From JAAOII01 sp965207945 (lineage in GTDB: Bacteria > Pseudomonadota > Gammaproteobacteria > CBDBNL01 > JAAOII01): 64,000 nt of DNA. Made by a program: the position numbers and the translations under genes. Shown piece after piece: positions 33,540-43,017 of this stretch. The DNA lies in contig OZ242303.1 in NCBI GenBank assembly GCA_965207945.1, positions 620,001 to 684,000 on the forward strand, given 5' to 3'. Each line of letters opens with the position of its first letter. Position 1 is the first letter of the stretch. A model generated the notes under the pieces. That model had not been told where the DNA came from and searched no databases. It saw nothing but the letters and a program-made list of their open reading frames with translations.

Positions 33540-34073
33540 ATGAAAGAAGCAGAAAGAACAAGTAACGCACAACACGATCATCCGGTTTATAAGGCATTCG
33601 CAAGTGGAGACAATGACAGGGCTCTTGCGGGTAATGTGGTTGAATATTTAGAAAAAAGATTTACCTCTATAGAGGTTAAGATTGAAGATGATTATTTAGC
33701 CGAAAGAATAGCCCAAGAAGTTATGAAAAACAACAATGAGCTATACAAAAAATTTAGCGATGAAATGCGTGTTCAGAATGAAAAATTTAGCGATGAAATA
33801 CGGGAGCATAGTGAGAAGTTTAACGATGCAATGCGAGAACAGAATGCAAAATTTAACGATACAATACGATCTCATAATGCAAAATTTAACGATGAAATGC
33901 GAGCTCAGAATAAAGAATTTAACGATGAAATACGGGAACAGAGTGAAAAATTTAACGCTGCAATGTTAGCCCAGAATGAAAAATTTTACTCCAAGTTGCA
34001 AATGCACACCTATTGGACAGTTGGAACTATTCTAGCATCTGCTGTTGTAATCATAGCTCTTTTACAATTATAA
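33540..34073 (+). CDS. Hypothetical tail-anchored coiled-coil protein with eight 11-residue repeats
   Basis: 177 aa, family not recognised. Residues 1-69 are polar. Residues 70-157 are eight tandem 11-residue units with pattern (E/A)KFNDEMRAQN, a hendecad periodicity that predicts a long straight coiled coil of about 13 nm. Residues 158-177 (YWTVGTILASAVVIIALLQL) form a single C-terminal membrane helix, so the rod would face the cytoplasm or periplasm from a tail anchor. It has a conventional sigma-70 promoter. No catalytic motif. It resembles small membrane-anchored coiled-coil proteins only in general layout. Confidence 0.8.
   Translation: MKEAERTSNAQHDHPVYKAFASGDNDRALAGNVVEYLEKRFTSIEVKIEDDYLAERIAQEVMKNNNELYKKFSDEMRVQNEKFSDEIREHSEKFNDAMREQNAKFNDTIRSHNAKFNDEMRAQNKEFNDEIREQSEKFNAAMLAQNEKFYSKLQMHTYWTVGTILASAVVIIALLQL
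33747..34010. repeat. 33-bp tandem repeat, eight units
   Basis: Eight consecutive 33-bp units (264 bp) with core AAATTTAACGATGAAAT, coding the 11-residue repeats. Copies differ by scattered substitutions and none is frame-shifted. Confidence 0.95.
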
Positions 34074-34187
34074 TGCACTGCGTTTTGCTGGCGTTGTTGC
34101 ATATAGAGCCGAGTTAGTTTTAGTAGTTGCAGCTCAGATAATAACCCAGAACTTCTTCTAAAGTAACCCTTACCCCAAGAAAGCCAA

Positions 34188-36839
34188 TTGCCGTCTTTGG
34201 TTACTTTTTGCGTCGCTATGTTATTAATGGCGCGAGTACCACAATTACCATCCATTCCCTTATATATTGCTTTAAGTGCGGGACTATTGCTGAGCATAGT
34301 TTTCCTGCGACTAATTGCGCACAGATATTTCAGTCCCAAGCATAAACAGCATGTCCGTTTAGCCGCCAGTATCTGCGCTGCTTTACTATGCGCCTGGGTT
34401 TGGTCTATGGGTTGGGGGATGTTGCAAAAGAAAAATATACTACCAGTTGCTTGGGAAGGGAAGAATATAGTAGTGGAGGGTTACATAAGTGGAGTGCCTC
34501 AAGAGGATTGGCAACGTTCGCGGTTTAACTTTGAAGTTGAAAGGATAATTAGTGCTCCACTTGTGGAAGGTTCATCTAATAACCCGCCTGATAGCACACT
34601 TAATAGCCCGCCTAATACCCCACTTAATACCCCCCTGGCTTCTCTGCGTCTTTTGTTAAGCTGGTATGGGCATGATGATTCATCTAATATCTCCTTAGCC
34701 CCTGGTCAAAAATGGCAGTTTACAGTTAGAGTTAGACGTCCCTATTCTTTTATGAATCCTGGTGGGTTTGATTACGAAAGTTGGATGTTGCAGCAGGGTA
34801 TTCAGGCAAGCGGTTACATTAGAGGAGAGGCGCTGCTTATTGCGCCTTCGCAAAATAATTGGGATTGGAAGAGTAATTGGAAGAGTAATTGGGATTGGGG
34901 GGGATTGAATATACGGCTTGCCTTAAATAAGAAACGGCATATTATCAAAGGGCAAATTAAAAATGCTGGGCTTTCTCCAGAAGCCACAGCTATTATTACA
35001 GCTCTTATGATAGGCGACCGTAGCTTCATGCAAAAGGAACATTACAAGGTTTTTCGTCTGGGAGGTATATCGCATTTATTGGCTATATCCGGTTTGCACT
35101 TAACTTTGGTGGGTGGAGGTGTGTTTTTACTCATACTATTATTATTGAAATATTGCTTTGCTTCATCCTCTATTTTTTCTATGTCTTCTATGTTTCCTTC
35201 CTTAACTATGCCCGCCCTATGTTCGCCGTTACGGCTGGCTGCCATCTTGACATTTATTTTTATATGGTTTTACGCGCTATGGACAGGGTTTGCTTTGCCA
35301 GTTCAACGCGCCACAATTATGCTGAGCGTTCTATTAATTTCTTTAGTATTAAGTCGTTTTTATCGTCCTGCTCTAATCTATTTTATCGCTATGGCGTTGG
35401 TCTTGCTAATTAATCCTTTAGCTGGAGTTACTAGCGGATTTTACCTATCCTTTGCCGCTGCAGCTATGGTTGTTGTTGCTGTCAAGTATTTTTTACCAGC
35501 GATTAAGCCACATATATTTAGTGTTAGCAATAGTGGTGGCGCCAGCAGCATCAAGGGGGGTAGCATCAAGGGGGGTAGCATCAGGGATTTTAGGACTAAA
35601 GTAGCCACATTTTTCTTTGATTTGACAGTTGTCCAGCTGATTTTTGTGTGCGGGTTTATTCCTGTTACTCTCTTCTTTTTTTATGAGTTTTCTTTAATTG
35701 GCGTAGCGATTAATCTCCTAGCAATCCCTTTAACTTCGTTTATTCTTATGCCTTGGGTTTTGCTGAATAATGTTTTGTTATTCCTCTTTCCTACAATTAC
35801 TAATTATTCTTTAGCCGTATTGGGGTGGGTTATTGATGTGCTTTATGACGGATTATTGTTCTTAACTCAGCTGCCTCATATTAGTTTAGCGCTACCGCAG
35901 CCAACAGCTTTAGCAATGATTCTCGCTATATTAGCTATTGTGATATTAATTTTTGGCATACGTCCCTATAGCTATTTTCTTAGCGCAACATTATTCTTAC
36001 CGCTGCTTTTTCCAACCCCAGTTAATATTCCTCACGGACAGCTGAGGGTAACCTTCCTTGATGTAGGGCAGGGTTTGGCAGTGCATCTGCAAACATCATC
36101 AAAACATCTGCTCTATGATACAGGAGCTTCTTTTGCCAGCGGTTCGGACTTGGGGTCTTTAGTCATTGCTCCCTATTTTTTGCATAGTGGCTACAAACGC
36201 ATTGATGCCATAATGGTGAGCCATCTTGATAATGACCACAGCGGCGGTTTGGCTGGAGTTTTAGAGTCGGTGCGGGCAGATAAGCTGTTTATGAATTTTG
36301 ACCATCCAAAAATATCTGCTGATAGCTTATCAAAACAAACACAAAAAATGCCTTGTATTGGCGGAACTAGCTGGCAATGGGATGGAGTGCTTTTTGAAAT
36401 TATTCATCCCACAGCTTCATTAGAGCAACTAAAGCAGAATAAGCCCAACGATAATTCGTGTGTTTTATTAGTGACTATGGGGAAGAATATATTATTATTA
36501 ACGGGAGATATAACTTCACAAGTGGAGAAATCCCTTGCAACAAGATTCCCAAATATGAAGGTTTCGCTATTACAAGCGCCGCATCATGGCAGCACATCAT
36601 CTTCCTCATTTAAATGGCTTAAGCAAATTAACCCTGAATTTGTAGTATTTACTTCTGGTTATCGTAATCCTTATAATCATCCTCACCCTGTTATAAAGAA
36701 TAGATATGCGCGATTAGGCGCGCTTGATTGGACAACTTGGGAGAGCGGGGCAATTAGTTTCAGCATGTCCAATCAGACGACCACCCATATAGCTTCCTAC
36801 CGCCAGCAAAAAAGAAGGTATTGGCATTGGGTTCCATAA
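34188..36839 (+). CDS. comEC: DNA uptake channel protein ComEC/Rec2
   Basis: Polytopic inner-membrane channel for single-stranded DNA during transformation. N-terminal DUF4131-like part, competence domain (GDRSFMQKEHYKVFRLGGIS, HLLAISGLHLTLVGGGVF), and a C-terminal metallo-beta-lactamase-like domain (VTFLDVGQGLAVHLQ, SHLDNDHSGGLAG, APHHGSTSSSS). 883 aa is about 100 more than usual, owing to three low-complexity inserts. TTG 34188 is the first start; ATG 34218 also possible. Followed by exbB/exbD/lpxK/kdsB after tauE, a common gammaproteobacterial order. Confidence 0.92.
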   Translation: MPSLVTFCVAMLLMARVPQLPSIPLYIALSAGLLLSIVFLRLIAHRYFSPKHKQHVRLAASICAALLCAWVWSMGWGMLQKKNILPVAWEGKNIVVEGYISGVPQEDWQRSRFNFEVERIISAPLVEGSSNNPPDSTLNSPPNTPLNTPLASLRLLLSWYGHDDSSNISLAPGQKWQFTVRVRRPYSFMNPGGFDYESWMLQQGIQASGYIRGEALLIAPSQNNWDWKSNWKSNWDWGGLNIRLALNKKRHIIKGQIKNAGLSPEATAIITALMIGDRSFMQKEHYKVFRLGGISHLLAISGLHLTLVGGGVFLLILLLLKYCFASSSIFSMSSMFPSLTMPALCSPLRLAAILTFIFIWFYALWTGFALPVQRATIMLSVLLISLVLSRFYRPALIYFIAMALVLLINPLAGVTSGFYLSFAAAAMVVVAVKYFLPAIKPHIFSVSNSGGASSIKGGSIKGGSIRDFRTKVATFFFDLTVVQLIFVCGFIPVTLFFFYEFSLIGVAINLLAIPLTSFILMPWVLLNNVLLFLFPTITNYSLAVLGWVIDVLYDGLLFLTQLPHISLALPQPTALAMILAILAIVILIFGIRPYSYFLSATLFLPLLFPTPVNIPHGQLRVTFLDVGQGLAVHLQTSSKHLLYDTGASFASGSDLGSLVIAPYFLHSGYKRIDAIMVSHLDNDHSGGLAGVLESVRADKLFMNFDHPKISADSLSKQTQKMPCIGGTSWQWDGVLFEIIHPTASLEQLKQNKPNDNSCVLLVTMGKNILLLTGDITSQVEKSLATRFPNMKVSLLQAPHHGSTSSSSFKWLKQINPEFVVFTSGYRNPYNHPHPVIKNRYARLGALDWTTWESGAISFSMSNQTTTHIASYRQQKRRYWHWVP
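34580..34640. repeat. Pro/Asn-rich imperfect repeat in comEC
   Basis: Repeated CTTAATA-CCCGCCT-like 12-bp elements code NNPPDSTLNSPPNTPLNTPL near residues 131-151. Confidence 0.7.
34857..34898. repeat. 12-bp tandem repeat in comEC
   Basis: AAGAGTAATTGG twice, flanked by AATTGGGATTGG copies, coding NWDWKSNWKSNWDW near residues 223-237. Confidence 0.85.
35547..35586. repeat. 15-bp tandem repeat in comEC
   Basis: AGCATCAAGGGGGGT twice plus a partial third copy, coding SIKGG-SIKGG-SIRD in a loop between membrane helices. Confidence 0.9.
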
Positions 36840-36864
36840 TGTATGTATTTTTAACAATAAAGGA

Positions 36865-36870
36865 TATAAT
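36865..36870 (+). promoter_or_regulatory. TATAAT exactly 6 nt before the TauE-like gene
   Basis: Perfect TATAAT, six bases, ATG 36877. Confidence 0.55.
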
Positions 36871-36876
36871 TGAAGT

Positions 36877-37689
36877 ATGGAAATATTAATTCCGATTATA
36901 TCTGGGGTTGTAATCGGATTTACTGCTGGATTGTTTGGTGTTGGCGGCGGAGTTATTGCAGTTCCAATACTTTTTTTCACTTTAGAAAGGTTAGCTGTAA
37001 GCGAGGATACCCTTGCTCAACAGGTTATCTTTACCTCTTTGGCGATAGTTGTATGTACCACCGCGGTTTCAGCAATCTCTCATTGGCGTCGCAATGCAAC
37101 TAAAATGCCTCACTTTATCCGCATGTCGTCTGGTTTGGTGTTGGGAAGCATATTGGGGACTACTACTCTCATAAGCGTTAATAGCCAAACAATTAAGATT
37201 CTTTTGGGTATATTCTTCTTAATAATGGCTTATGTATTCAGCACAAAGAATAATCCGTTGGGCATAGTTACAAAAAAAATTAACCAGGTGCCGTTAATCT
37301 TAATGGGAGGATTTGTTGGCTGGGTTTCTGTGTTGTTTGGCATAGGGGGCGGAGTAATGAACGTAGCAATACTTCACGGGCATGGATTGAGTATGAAACA
37401 TGCAATAGGAAGTTCCGCTGCCTGTGGATTAGTCATAAGCTTAACGGCGGTTATTATGTCAATGATTATTTCATTGTATGGCGGCGAGGTTCTATGGCAG
37501 TATATTCATCTACCTTCTTTTGTCATCATATCCATAGTAGCGGGATTTTTTAGCACTCTGGGCGCTCGGGCGGCTCATGCTATAGATGATAAGAAACTAA
37601 GAAAGCTATTTTCCCTGTACTTGTTTATGGTGGCGCTGTATTTTTTAATTAGAAACTTAATCTTACCCTTGCTTCAGCGGACGCTTTAA
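36877..37689 (+). CDS. TauE/SafE-family membrane transporter
   Basis: 270 aa with about eight membrane helices in two related halves, each with the family glycine motif: GLFGVGGGVIAVPILFF near residue 17 and VLFGIGGGVMNVAILHG near residue 155. The family exports sulfite, sulfoacetate or other organic anions; the substrate here cannot be inferred. It interrupts the comEC-exbB neighbourhood and has its own TATAAT at the leaderless spacing. Confidence 0.87.
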   Translation: MEILIPIISGVVIGFTAGLFGVGGGVIAVPILFFTLERLAVSEDTLAQQVIFTSLAIVVCTTAVSAISHWRRNATKMPHFIRMSSGLVLGSILGTTTLISVNSQTIKILLGIFFLIMAYVFSTKNNPLGIVTKKINQVPLILMGGFVGWVSVLFGIGGGVMNVAILHGHGLSMKHAIGSSAACGLVISLTAVIMSMIISLYGGEVLWQYIHLPSFVIISIVAGFFSTLGARAAHAIDDKKLRKLFSLYLFMVALYFLIRNLILPLLQRTL

Positions 37690-37716
37690 TAATGTTGTTT
37701 TTCAACTTAGACAATG

Positions 37717-37722
37717 TATAAT
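37717..37722 (+). promoter_or_regulatory. TATAAT 8 nt before exbB
   Basis: TATAAT, eight bases, ATG 37731. Near-leaderless spacing. Confidence 0.45.
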
Positions 37723-37730
37723 TTATCCTT

Positions 37731-38345
37731 ATGTTAGAAATTTTTTTAGGTGGAGGACCATTAATGTACCCTTTGGCGTTGTGCTCAGTATTAGCCGTAG
37801 CAATTGTTTTGGAACGTCTATGGGTGCTGCGCAAAGATAATGTGTCGCCGCCCAATTTGGTATATGAAGTGTGGCGTTTGATTGAGAACAATCAGATAAC
37901 TGGCGACCAGATGAACGCGTTGAAGAAAAGATACTCGTTAGGAGCGATATTAACTTCTGGTCTAAGCAGTTCAAAATACGGGCGCGCGGTTATGCGCGAA
38001 CAAATGGAAGCTACCGCAGCGCAAAAAATACATTACTTAAAGAGATTCATTAATATGCTTGGCACTATTGCGGTTATATCTCCTCTGTTAGGTCTCTTGG
38101 GGACGGTCGTGGGGATGATAGAGATATTTATATCTTTTCAAGCTGCTGATTCGGGCTCGCCAAGTTTTATGGCGCGAGGCATATCCCAAGCCCTAATAAG
38201 CACTGCATTTGGCTTATCAATAGCCATACCAGCAGTTGCGTTCCATAGATTCTTACTTAAACGGCTTGATGATATTGCCGTTGAAATGGAACATCAATCA
38301 TCTATTTTACTAAACCTAATGTTCCGCTCCTCAGGCAATAGATGA
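37731..38345 (+). CDS. exbB: ExbB/TolQ-family proton channel subunit
   Basis: MotA/TolQ/ExbB family, 204 aa. Helices at about residues 12-30 (MYPLALCSVLAVAIVLERLW), 107-130 (LGTIAVISPLLGLLGTVVGM) and 155-178 (LISTAFGLSIAIPAVAFHRF). It pairs with the next gene by a 4-bp overlap. Distinct from tolQ at 21293. In this genomic position (comEC-exbBD-lpxK) its client is not certain; no tonB is in the window. Confidence 0.9.
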   Translation: MLEIFLGGGPLMYPLALCSVLAVAIVLERLWVLRKDNVSPPNLVYEVWRLIENNQITGDQMNALKKRYSLGAILTSGLSSSKYGRAVMREQMEATAAQKIHYLKRFINMLGTIAVISPLLGLLGTVVGMIEIFISFQAADSGSPSFMARGISQALISTAFGLSIAIPAVAFHRFLLKRLDDIAVEMEHQSSILLNLMFRSSGNR

Positions 38346-38761
38346 AGTTTCCCCGTGTGAGCGACACTGATGAAGCTCATATTAATATCACCCCCCTAAT
38401 AGATGTAGTTTTTATTTTATTAGTATTTTTTATCCTTACAACCAGTTTTGTTAAGGAGAATCGCGTCCCCATACTTCTGCCTGAGGCAGAGTCGCGTTCC
38501 AAAGCGGTTGATAATGCGCTGGAAGTAGTTATAGATGCGGACGGTAATTATTTGATTAACAACAAAAAACTTTTCAATAGTAAAAGGGACACGATAAGAA
38601 CAGAATTGCAACGAGCAAAAGCGAAAAACTCCAATGGCTATTTACAGATTACCGCTGATGCCCGCGTTCCTCATAGCAGGGTAGTTGTAGTTATGGATTT
38701 GGCGGGGCAGCTGGGCTTTAGTAATATCCGCATCACCACCAGAGAACTTGATAAGCTCTAA
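38342..38761 (+). CDS. exbD: ExbD/TolR-family biopolymer transport protein
   Basis: 139 aa, single N-terminal membrane helix preceded by INITPLIDVVFILLVFFILT with the conserved Asp, then a periplasmic domain ending LGFSNIRITT. The ATGA overlap with exbB shows coupling. It supplies the second half of a proton-driven motor with ExbB. Confidence 0.92.
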   Translation: MKFPRVSDTDEAHINITPLIDVVFILLVFFILTTSFVKENRVPILLPEAESRSKAVDNALEVVIDADGNYLINNKKLFNSKRDTIRTELQRAKAKNSNGYLQITADARVPHSRVVVVMDLAGQLGFSNIRITTRELDKL

Positions 38762-38860
38762 ATGGAACCTGCTGCCCGCAAAAAGAAAGCAAAACACAAA
38801 ACATACGAGACGAGCTATATGCTTGTTGCTGGTTATTATTAAATCTATTAATAATTATTT

Positions 38861-39949
38861 ATGACATTTCAGGGGATATTCACCAACGGATGGGATAAGC
38901 AGTCAGGATGGCTATTTTTATTATTGCCACTTGAATGGCTATATAAATTTTTAGCTTATTGTAGTTTCATATATCACACTAAGATAAGGCGGCGTCCCAG
39001 TATTGATGTTCCTATTTTAGTGGTCGGCAATATCACCACTGGTGGGGCGGGCAAGACCCCCGCGGTTATTACTTTGGCTCATGAACTCAGTGATAAGGGG
39101 CTTAAGGTTGGCATTATAAGTCGCGGCTATAAAAGGACAAATAGCGAAAAAGGAAAGATGAAAGCAAGGGAAGTAATGGAAGTATTAGTTAATCATCGCG
39201 CTGAGGAATCTGGCGATGAACCCTTACTGCTGGCACAGCGCAGTGGATGTCCAGTATTTGTATGCGCTAATCGTTATTTGGCAGCTAGAAAATTAGTGGC
39301 TAATCATAATATTGATGTCATTATCAGCGATGATGGATTGCAACACTATGCAATGAGAAGGAACATTGAATTGGCAGTTGTTGATGCGTCCACAGGGTTT
39401 GGCAATCTACATTGCTTGCCAGTTGGTCCTTTGCGTGAGCCCCGTACAAGATTACGCCGAGTTGATTTTATTTTGATGAATTTGATTAATCTTGAGAAGG
39501 GAGAACAAATAAAACCAGAATTGCCGAGCGGCAGGGCGCCCACCTTCTCTATGGAATATAACGGAAGTAGCTGTATTCAGTTGAACCCTAACTTAGGCAA
39601 TGGAAGTAATAAAGAAATTAGCATAGCGCAATGGAAAGAAATGCATAAGGGAAAAACAATACATGCTGTGGCTGGCATAGCTCGGCCGCAGAACTTTTTT
39701 TCCTTATTGGAGCGTAACGGCATTAGTTTTATTCCACACGAATTTAACAATCATCATAAATTTAAACCGAACGATATTAATTTTGGCGCTGATTCCATTG
39801 TGATTATGACTGAAAAGGATGCAGTTAAGTGCAATTATTTTGCTATGGATAATCCTAAGAATTATCTATGGGCACTGAGGATAAATGCTTCAATTGATGA
39901 AAAACTTATTAAGGCAATTTTAGGGTTGCTTGCTGATGGCGACCTCTGA
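38861..39949 (+). CDS. lpxK: Tetraacyldisaccharide 4'-kinase LpxK
   Basis: Phosphorylates the lipid A precursor at the inner membrane. N-terminal membrane-associated segment (YKFLAYCSFIYHTKIRRRP), P-loop VGNITTGGAGKTPAVITLA, VGIISRGYKR, SDDGLQHYAM and VGPLREPRTRLRRVDF are all family motifs. 362 aa. Overlaps kdsB. msbA, often found just before lpxK, is absent here. Its presence shows that the organism makes lipid A. Confidence 0.94.
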   Translation: MTFQGIFTNGWDKQSGWLFLLLPLEWLYKFLAYCSFIYHTKIRRRPSIDVPILVVGNITTGGAGKTPAVITLAHELSDKGLKVGIISRGYKRTNSEKGKMKAREVMEVLVNHRAEESGDEPLLLAQRSGCPVFVCANRYLAARKLVANHNIDVIISDDGLQHYAMRRNIELAVVDASTGFGNLHCLPVGPLREPRTRLRRVDFILMNLINLEKGEQIKPELPSGRAPTFSMEYNGSSCIQLNPNLGNGSNKEISIAQWKEMHKGKTIHAVAGIARPQNFFSLLERNGISFIPHEFNNHHKFKPNDINFGADSIVIMTEKDAVKCNYFAMDNPKNYLWALRINASIDEKLIKAILGLLADGDL

Positions 39950-40703
39950 TTTCACGGTTATTATTCCTGCCAGATATGCTTCTGTCAGGTTTCCAGGCAA
40001 ACTATTGGCTAAACTTAAGGGCAAGCATATCATCTCTTGGGTTTATGAAAAGGCAATGCTTAGCAATGCCAGCGAAGTTTATGTGGCAACCGATGATGAA
40101 AGAATAGCTGCTGTATGTAACGACTTATCGGCAAAAGTTATTATGACTTCTTCATCCCATACTTCAGGGACTAGCCGTATTTATGAGGCGGCGCAAAAGA
40201 TTAATCTTCCAGATGAAAGGATAATAATTAATGTACAAGGCGATGAGCCGCTATTATCTGCCAAAAATATTAATCAGCTAGCTGATATGTTGATGACTTC
40301 GCCAGATTATGACATGGCAAGTTTAACTGCTCCAATTAATGACGATAAAGAACTTTCAGATCCAAATTGTGTTAAAGCACTTAGTGATGTTAATGGCAGG
40401 GCAATTTATTTTAGTCGCAGTCCTGTACCTTTTACTCGTTCCGAGGAGAGTTCTCAAACACAGGATCAACTGTCTTCTAGCCATGATAATATCTTTCAAC
40501 GGCATCTTGGAATATACGGCTATAGGATGTCTTTTTTAGCAAAATATGTTGGCTGGAAACCCTGTGTTTATGAGGAATTAGAGAAGTTAGAACAACTGCG
40601 TGCCATATACTACGGTGCGGCTATTTTATTGGCAGAAGCACAGGAAATACCACCTCCTGGTGTTGATTCTCCTGAGGACTTAGCAGCTTTAGAAAAGTTA
40701 TGA
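39936..40703 (+). CDS. kdsB: CMP-KDO synthetase KdsB
   Basis: Activates KDO for lipopolysaccharide core assembly. VIIPARYASVRFPGKLLAKL, VYVATDDERI, INVQGDEPLLSAKNI and YGYRMSFLAKYV motifs. ATG 39936 is preferred to TTG 39930; either lies inside the end of lpxK, so the two are coupled. 255 aa, normal. Confidence 0.95.
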   Translation: MATSDFTVIIPARYASVRFPGKLLAKLKGKHIISWVYEKAMLSNASEVYVATDDERIAAVCNDLSAKVIMTSSSHTSGTSRIYEAAQKINLPDERIIINVQGDEPLLSAKNINQLADMLMTSPDYDMASLTAPINDDKELSDPNCVKALSDVNGRAIYFSRSPVPFTRSEESSQTQDQLSSSHDNIFQRHLGIYGYRMSFLAKYVGWKPCVYEELEKLEQLRAIYYGAAILLAEAQEIPPPGVDSPEDLAALEKL

Positions 40704-40763
40704 TTTTGCAGTTAAATTTGTATTTTTAACTATTATTATGCTCTTAATTATGCTAATATTTAA

Positions 40764-40847
40764 GCATAGCAATTTTCTTGCTGTGCTGAAACGGGCTGAT
40801 AGCGCAAAGGGTATGTATTAAAGTGCATTCTTTTGTCTTTCAGCCCT
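40764..40847. other. Two consecutive hairpins in the kdsB-glyS convergent gap
   Basis: First hairpin AGCATAGCAA...TTGCTGTGCT with a 5-base loop, then a longer one bounded by GGGCTGA (about 40793) and TCAGCCC (ending 40847). No T-run terminator follows directly. The 193-bp gap also holds two C6 runs at 40856-40880. It could be a bidirectional termination zone or a small RNA. Confidence 0.45.
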
Positions 40848-40896
40848 CTATGTTTAACCCCCCTTTATTTTAATCCCCCCGGGGCTTCAGATACCT

Positions 40897-43017
40897 CTAC
40901 AATAAGCGGCTGAAGTCACCGATTTTTAGGAATATCCGATGAATTAATGATAATAATAACAGGCGATTTTTTCTAATCTCCTTGTCATCACTCATCACCA
41001 TAACCCGCTCAAAGAATTCTTCTAATGGTTCGCTCAATGTACTTAATAACTTACAACATTGTTCGTACTCTCCTGATTTTTGTGCTTGGTTAAATCCGTT
41101 ATAAATTTCATTATACACTTTAAATATTTCTCGCTCAGCATCTTCTTTTATAAGGGCAGTTTGTACCTCTTGCTGATTAATCTTTTGCTTGGCAAGTATA
41201 TTTTTTAATCTTTTATTTATCTCTACCAAAGCCGAACGTTGTTTGCCTTTTAGTTTCATCATCGCGGCGGCTTTTTGCCAAGCGGCATAAATATCATTCT
41301 GCTCTTCATAAAAGGCAGCTGCCAGTGCATCTGCCGCCATGCCTCGTTCTTTGCCATAAGCAGGAATCCTCTCATTGATAAATACCAACACCTCTGATGC
41401 TATCTCGGCTTTAATGCTTGTGTCATTGTATTTTTTATAACTTACAATGACATGCTGCATCATTGAATCCAAATTAATATTCAGCTGTTTTTCCAGTAGG
41501 ATACGGACTATTCCAAGCGCTGTTCTTCTTAGTGAATAGGGGTCCTTTTCACCGCTTGGCTGATACTTTAGATGAAATAAACCGATTAGAGTATCTATTT
41601 TATCCGCTACTGCTAAGGCGCAACCAGCAGTGGAAGAGGGCGTTTTATCTTCCTGCCTCTGTGGGAGATAATGTTCTTGAATGGCTAATGCGCTGACTTG
41701 CTGAGATTTTGTATTTGACTCATTACTCGCCAATAGCTCATCACTCGCTAATAGATAGTATCCGCCAATTATGCCTTGTAGTTCTGGAAACTCTTGCACC
41801 ATCAGAGTAGTTAAATCGCATTTACATAAAGATGCTGCCAGTTGCGCTATGCCAGTATCTGCGTTAAAGTCCTTGGCTACTTTGCCGACTATATGCTCAC
41901 ATCTTTGTGATTTTTGTCTCATATTGCCAAGTTTGCCAAAGAAGGCAACCTTATCTAATAATTCCAATCTTTTTTGCAAAGAACTGCGTAAATCTTGCTT
42001 ATAAAAGAATGCAGCATCCTCAAGACGCGGAGCTATTACTGCCTGATTACCGGCAATTAATTTACTTTCGCTCTTACTTTTAATGTTAGCTATAAAAATA
42101 AACTTTGGTAAAGTATTGCCTTTGCTGTCTATTAACGGAAGGTAACGTTGCTTAAGGGTTAAAACACTATCCAACACCGGCGCTGGCAGCCGCAAGAAAT
42201 CAGGGTTAAACTCTCCCGCATAAGCAACTGGGTATTCGGTAATAGCAACCAGTTCGTCAATTAACTCATTTTCTTGGACGTTGGCGCACCCCTCTGCGGC
42301 ACAGATTTTATTTGCTTGTTCAATTATTTTCTTGCGTCTTTTGTTAGGGCAGGCGATAACATGCCCCTCTTTTAATAGTTTCTCCTCATATTCATCACAA
42401 TGATTAATTGTTATGGGGCTGCTAGTATAAAACCTATGTCCCTGAGTTAAGTTGGAGGCAGTTAAACCAAATTCGTCCCAGCTAATTACTTCATCATCCA
42501 ATAATAACAACAACCAACGCACTGCCCTAACAAATCTATTGTTGCTGTCATCCCACCTCATAGTTCTGCCTTTTGGCAGTTTTGTTATTAGATTGCCTAA
42601 CTTATGCGGTAGTATTTGCTGGATGTAGCGTCCTGTAACCTGGACTTTGTAGCATAGATACTCCCCCTTGTCGCTGCTCATCCGCTGCAATTTATTATGT
42701 TCAACCCCGCAGCTTTTGGCAAATCCAAGTGTTGCTGGAGTGGGTTCACCTTTTTCGTTGAAGCCGTTTTTAGTTGCAGGTCCTTTACGCAATTCTTCCG
42801 TGTCGTCTTGCTTGGTTTGAACCTGTTGGATAATGAGGGCTAATCTCCTTGGAGTTACATAGCTCTTGATGCCTTGATATGCCAGCCCATGTTCATCAAG
42901 CAGCTTGCTTAGTCCCGCAGAGAAGTCGGCAATTAATTGCGGTTGTTGAGCTGCGGGAAGTTCTTCACATCCTATTTCTATAAGAAGGTTGCTGTGTTTT
43001 TTCACTTTGATTTTCAC
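40897..43017 (-). CDS. glyS: Glycyl-tRNA synthetase beta subunit
   Basis: 706 aa. LLIEIGCEELPAAQQPQLIA start, YVTPRRLALIIQQVQ, GRTMRWDDSNNRFVRAVRWL and RKNRLLLLSLIH near the end, as in the bacterial alpha2-beta2 enzyme. It follows glyQ with a 4-bp overlap. Contains a mild Ser/Asn-rich loop near residue 430 (LLASDELLASNESNTKSQQ) with a small duplication. The C-terminal anticodon-binding-like domain is complete. Confidence 0.96.
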   Translation of the reverse strand: MKIKVKKHSNLLIEIGCEELPAAQQPQLIADFSAGLSKLLDEHGLAYQGIKSYVTPRRLALIIQQVQTKQDDTEELRKGPATKNGFNEKGEPTPATLGFAKSCGVEHNKLQRMSSDKGEYLCYKVQVTGRYIQQILPHKLGNLITKLPKGRTMRWDDSNNRFVRAVRWLLLLLDDEVISWDEFGLTASNLTQGHRFYTSSPITINHCDEYEEKLLKEGHVIACPNKRRKKIIEQANKICAAEGCANVQENELIDELVAITEYPVAYAGEFNPDFLRLPAPVLDSVLTLKQRYLPLIDSKGNTLPKFIFIANIKSKSESKLIAGNQAVIAPRLEDAAFFYKQDLRSSLQKRLELLDKVAFFGKLGNMRQKSQRCEHIVGKVAKDFNADTGIAQLAASLCKCDLTTLMVQEFPELQGIIGGYYLLASDELLASNESNTKSQQVSALAIQEHYLPQRQEDKTPSSTAGCALAVADKIDTLIGLFHLKYQPSGEKDPYSLRRTALGIVRILLEKQLNINLDSMMQHVIVSYKKYNDTSIKAEIASEVLVFINERIPAYGKERGMAADALAAAFYEEQNDIYAAWQKAAAMMKLKGKQRSALVEINKRLKNILAKQKINQQEVQTALIKEDAEREIFKVYNEIYNGFNQAQKSGEYEQCCKLLSTLSEPLEEFFERVMVMSDDKEIRKNRLLLLSLIHRIFLKIGDFSRLL

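Noticed and set aside
33747..34010. 33-bp repeats as a possible CRISPR array
   Set aside because: The units are contiguous with no unique spacers and are in frame with a coding sequence.
38762..38842. 26-codon open frame after exbD
   Set aside because: Lys-rich start right after the exbD stop; too short and with no supporting signal.
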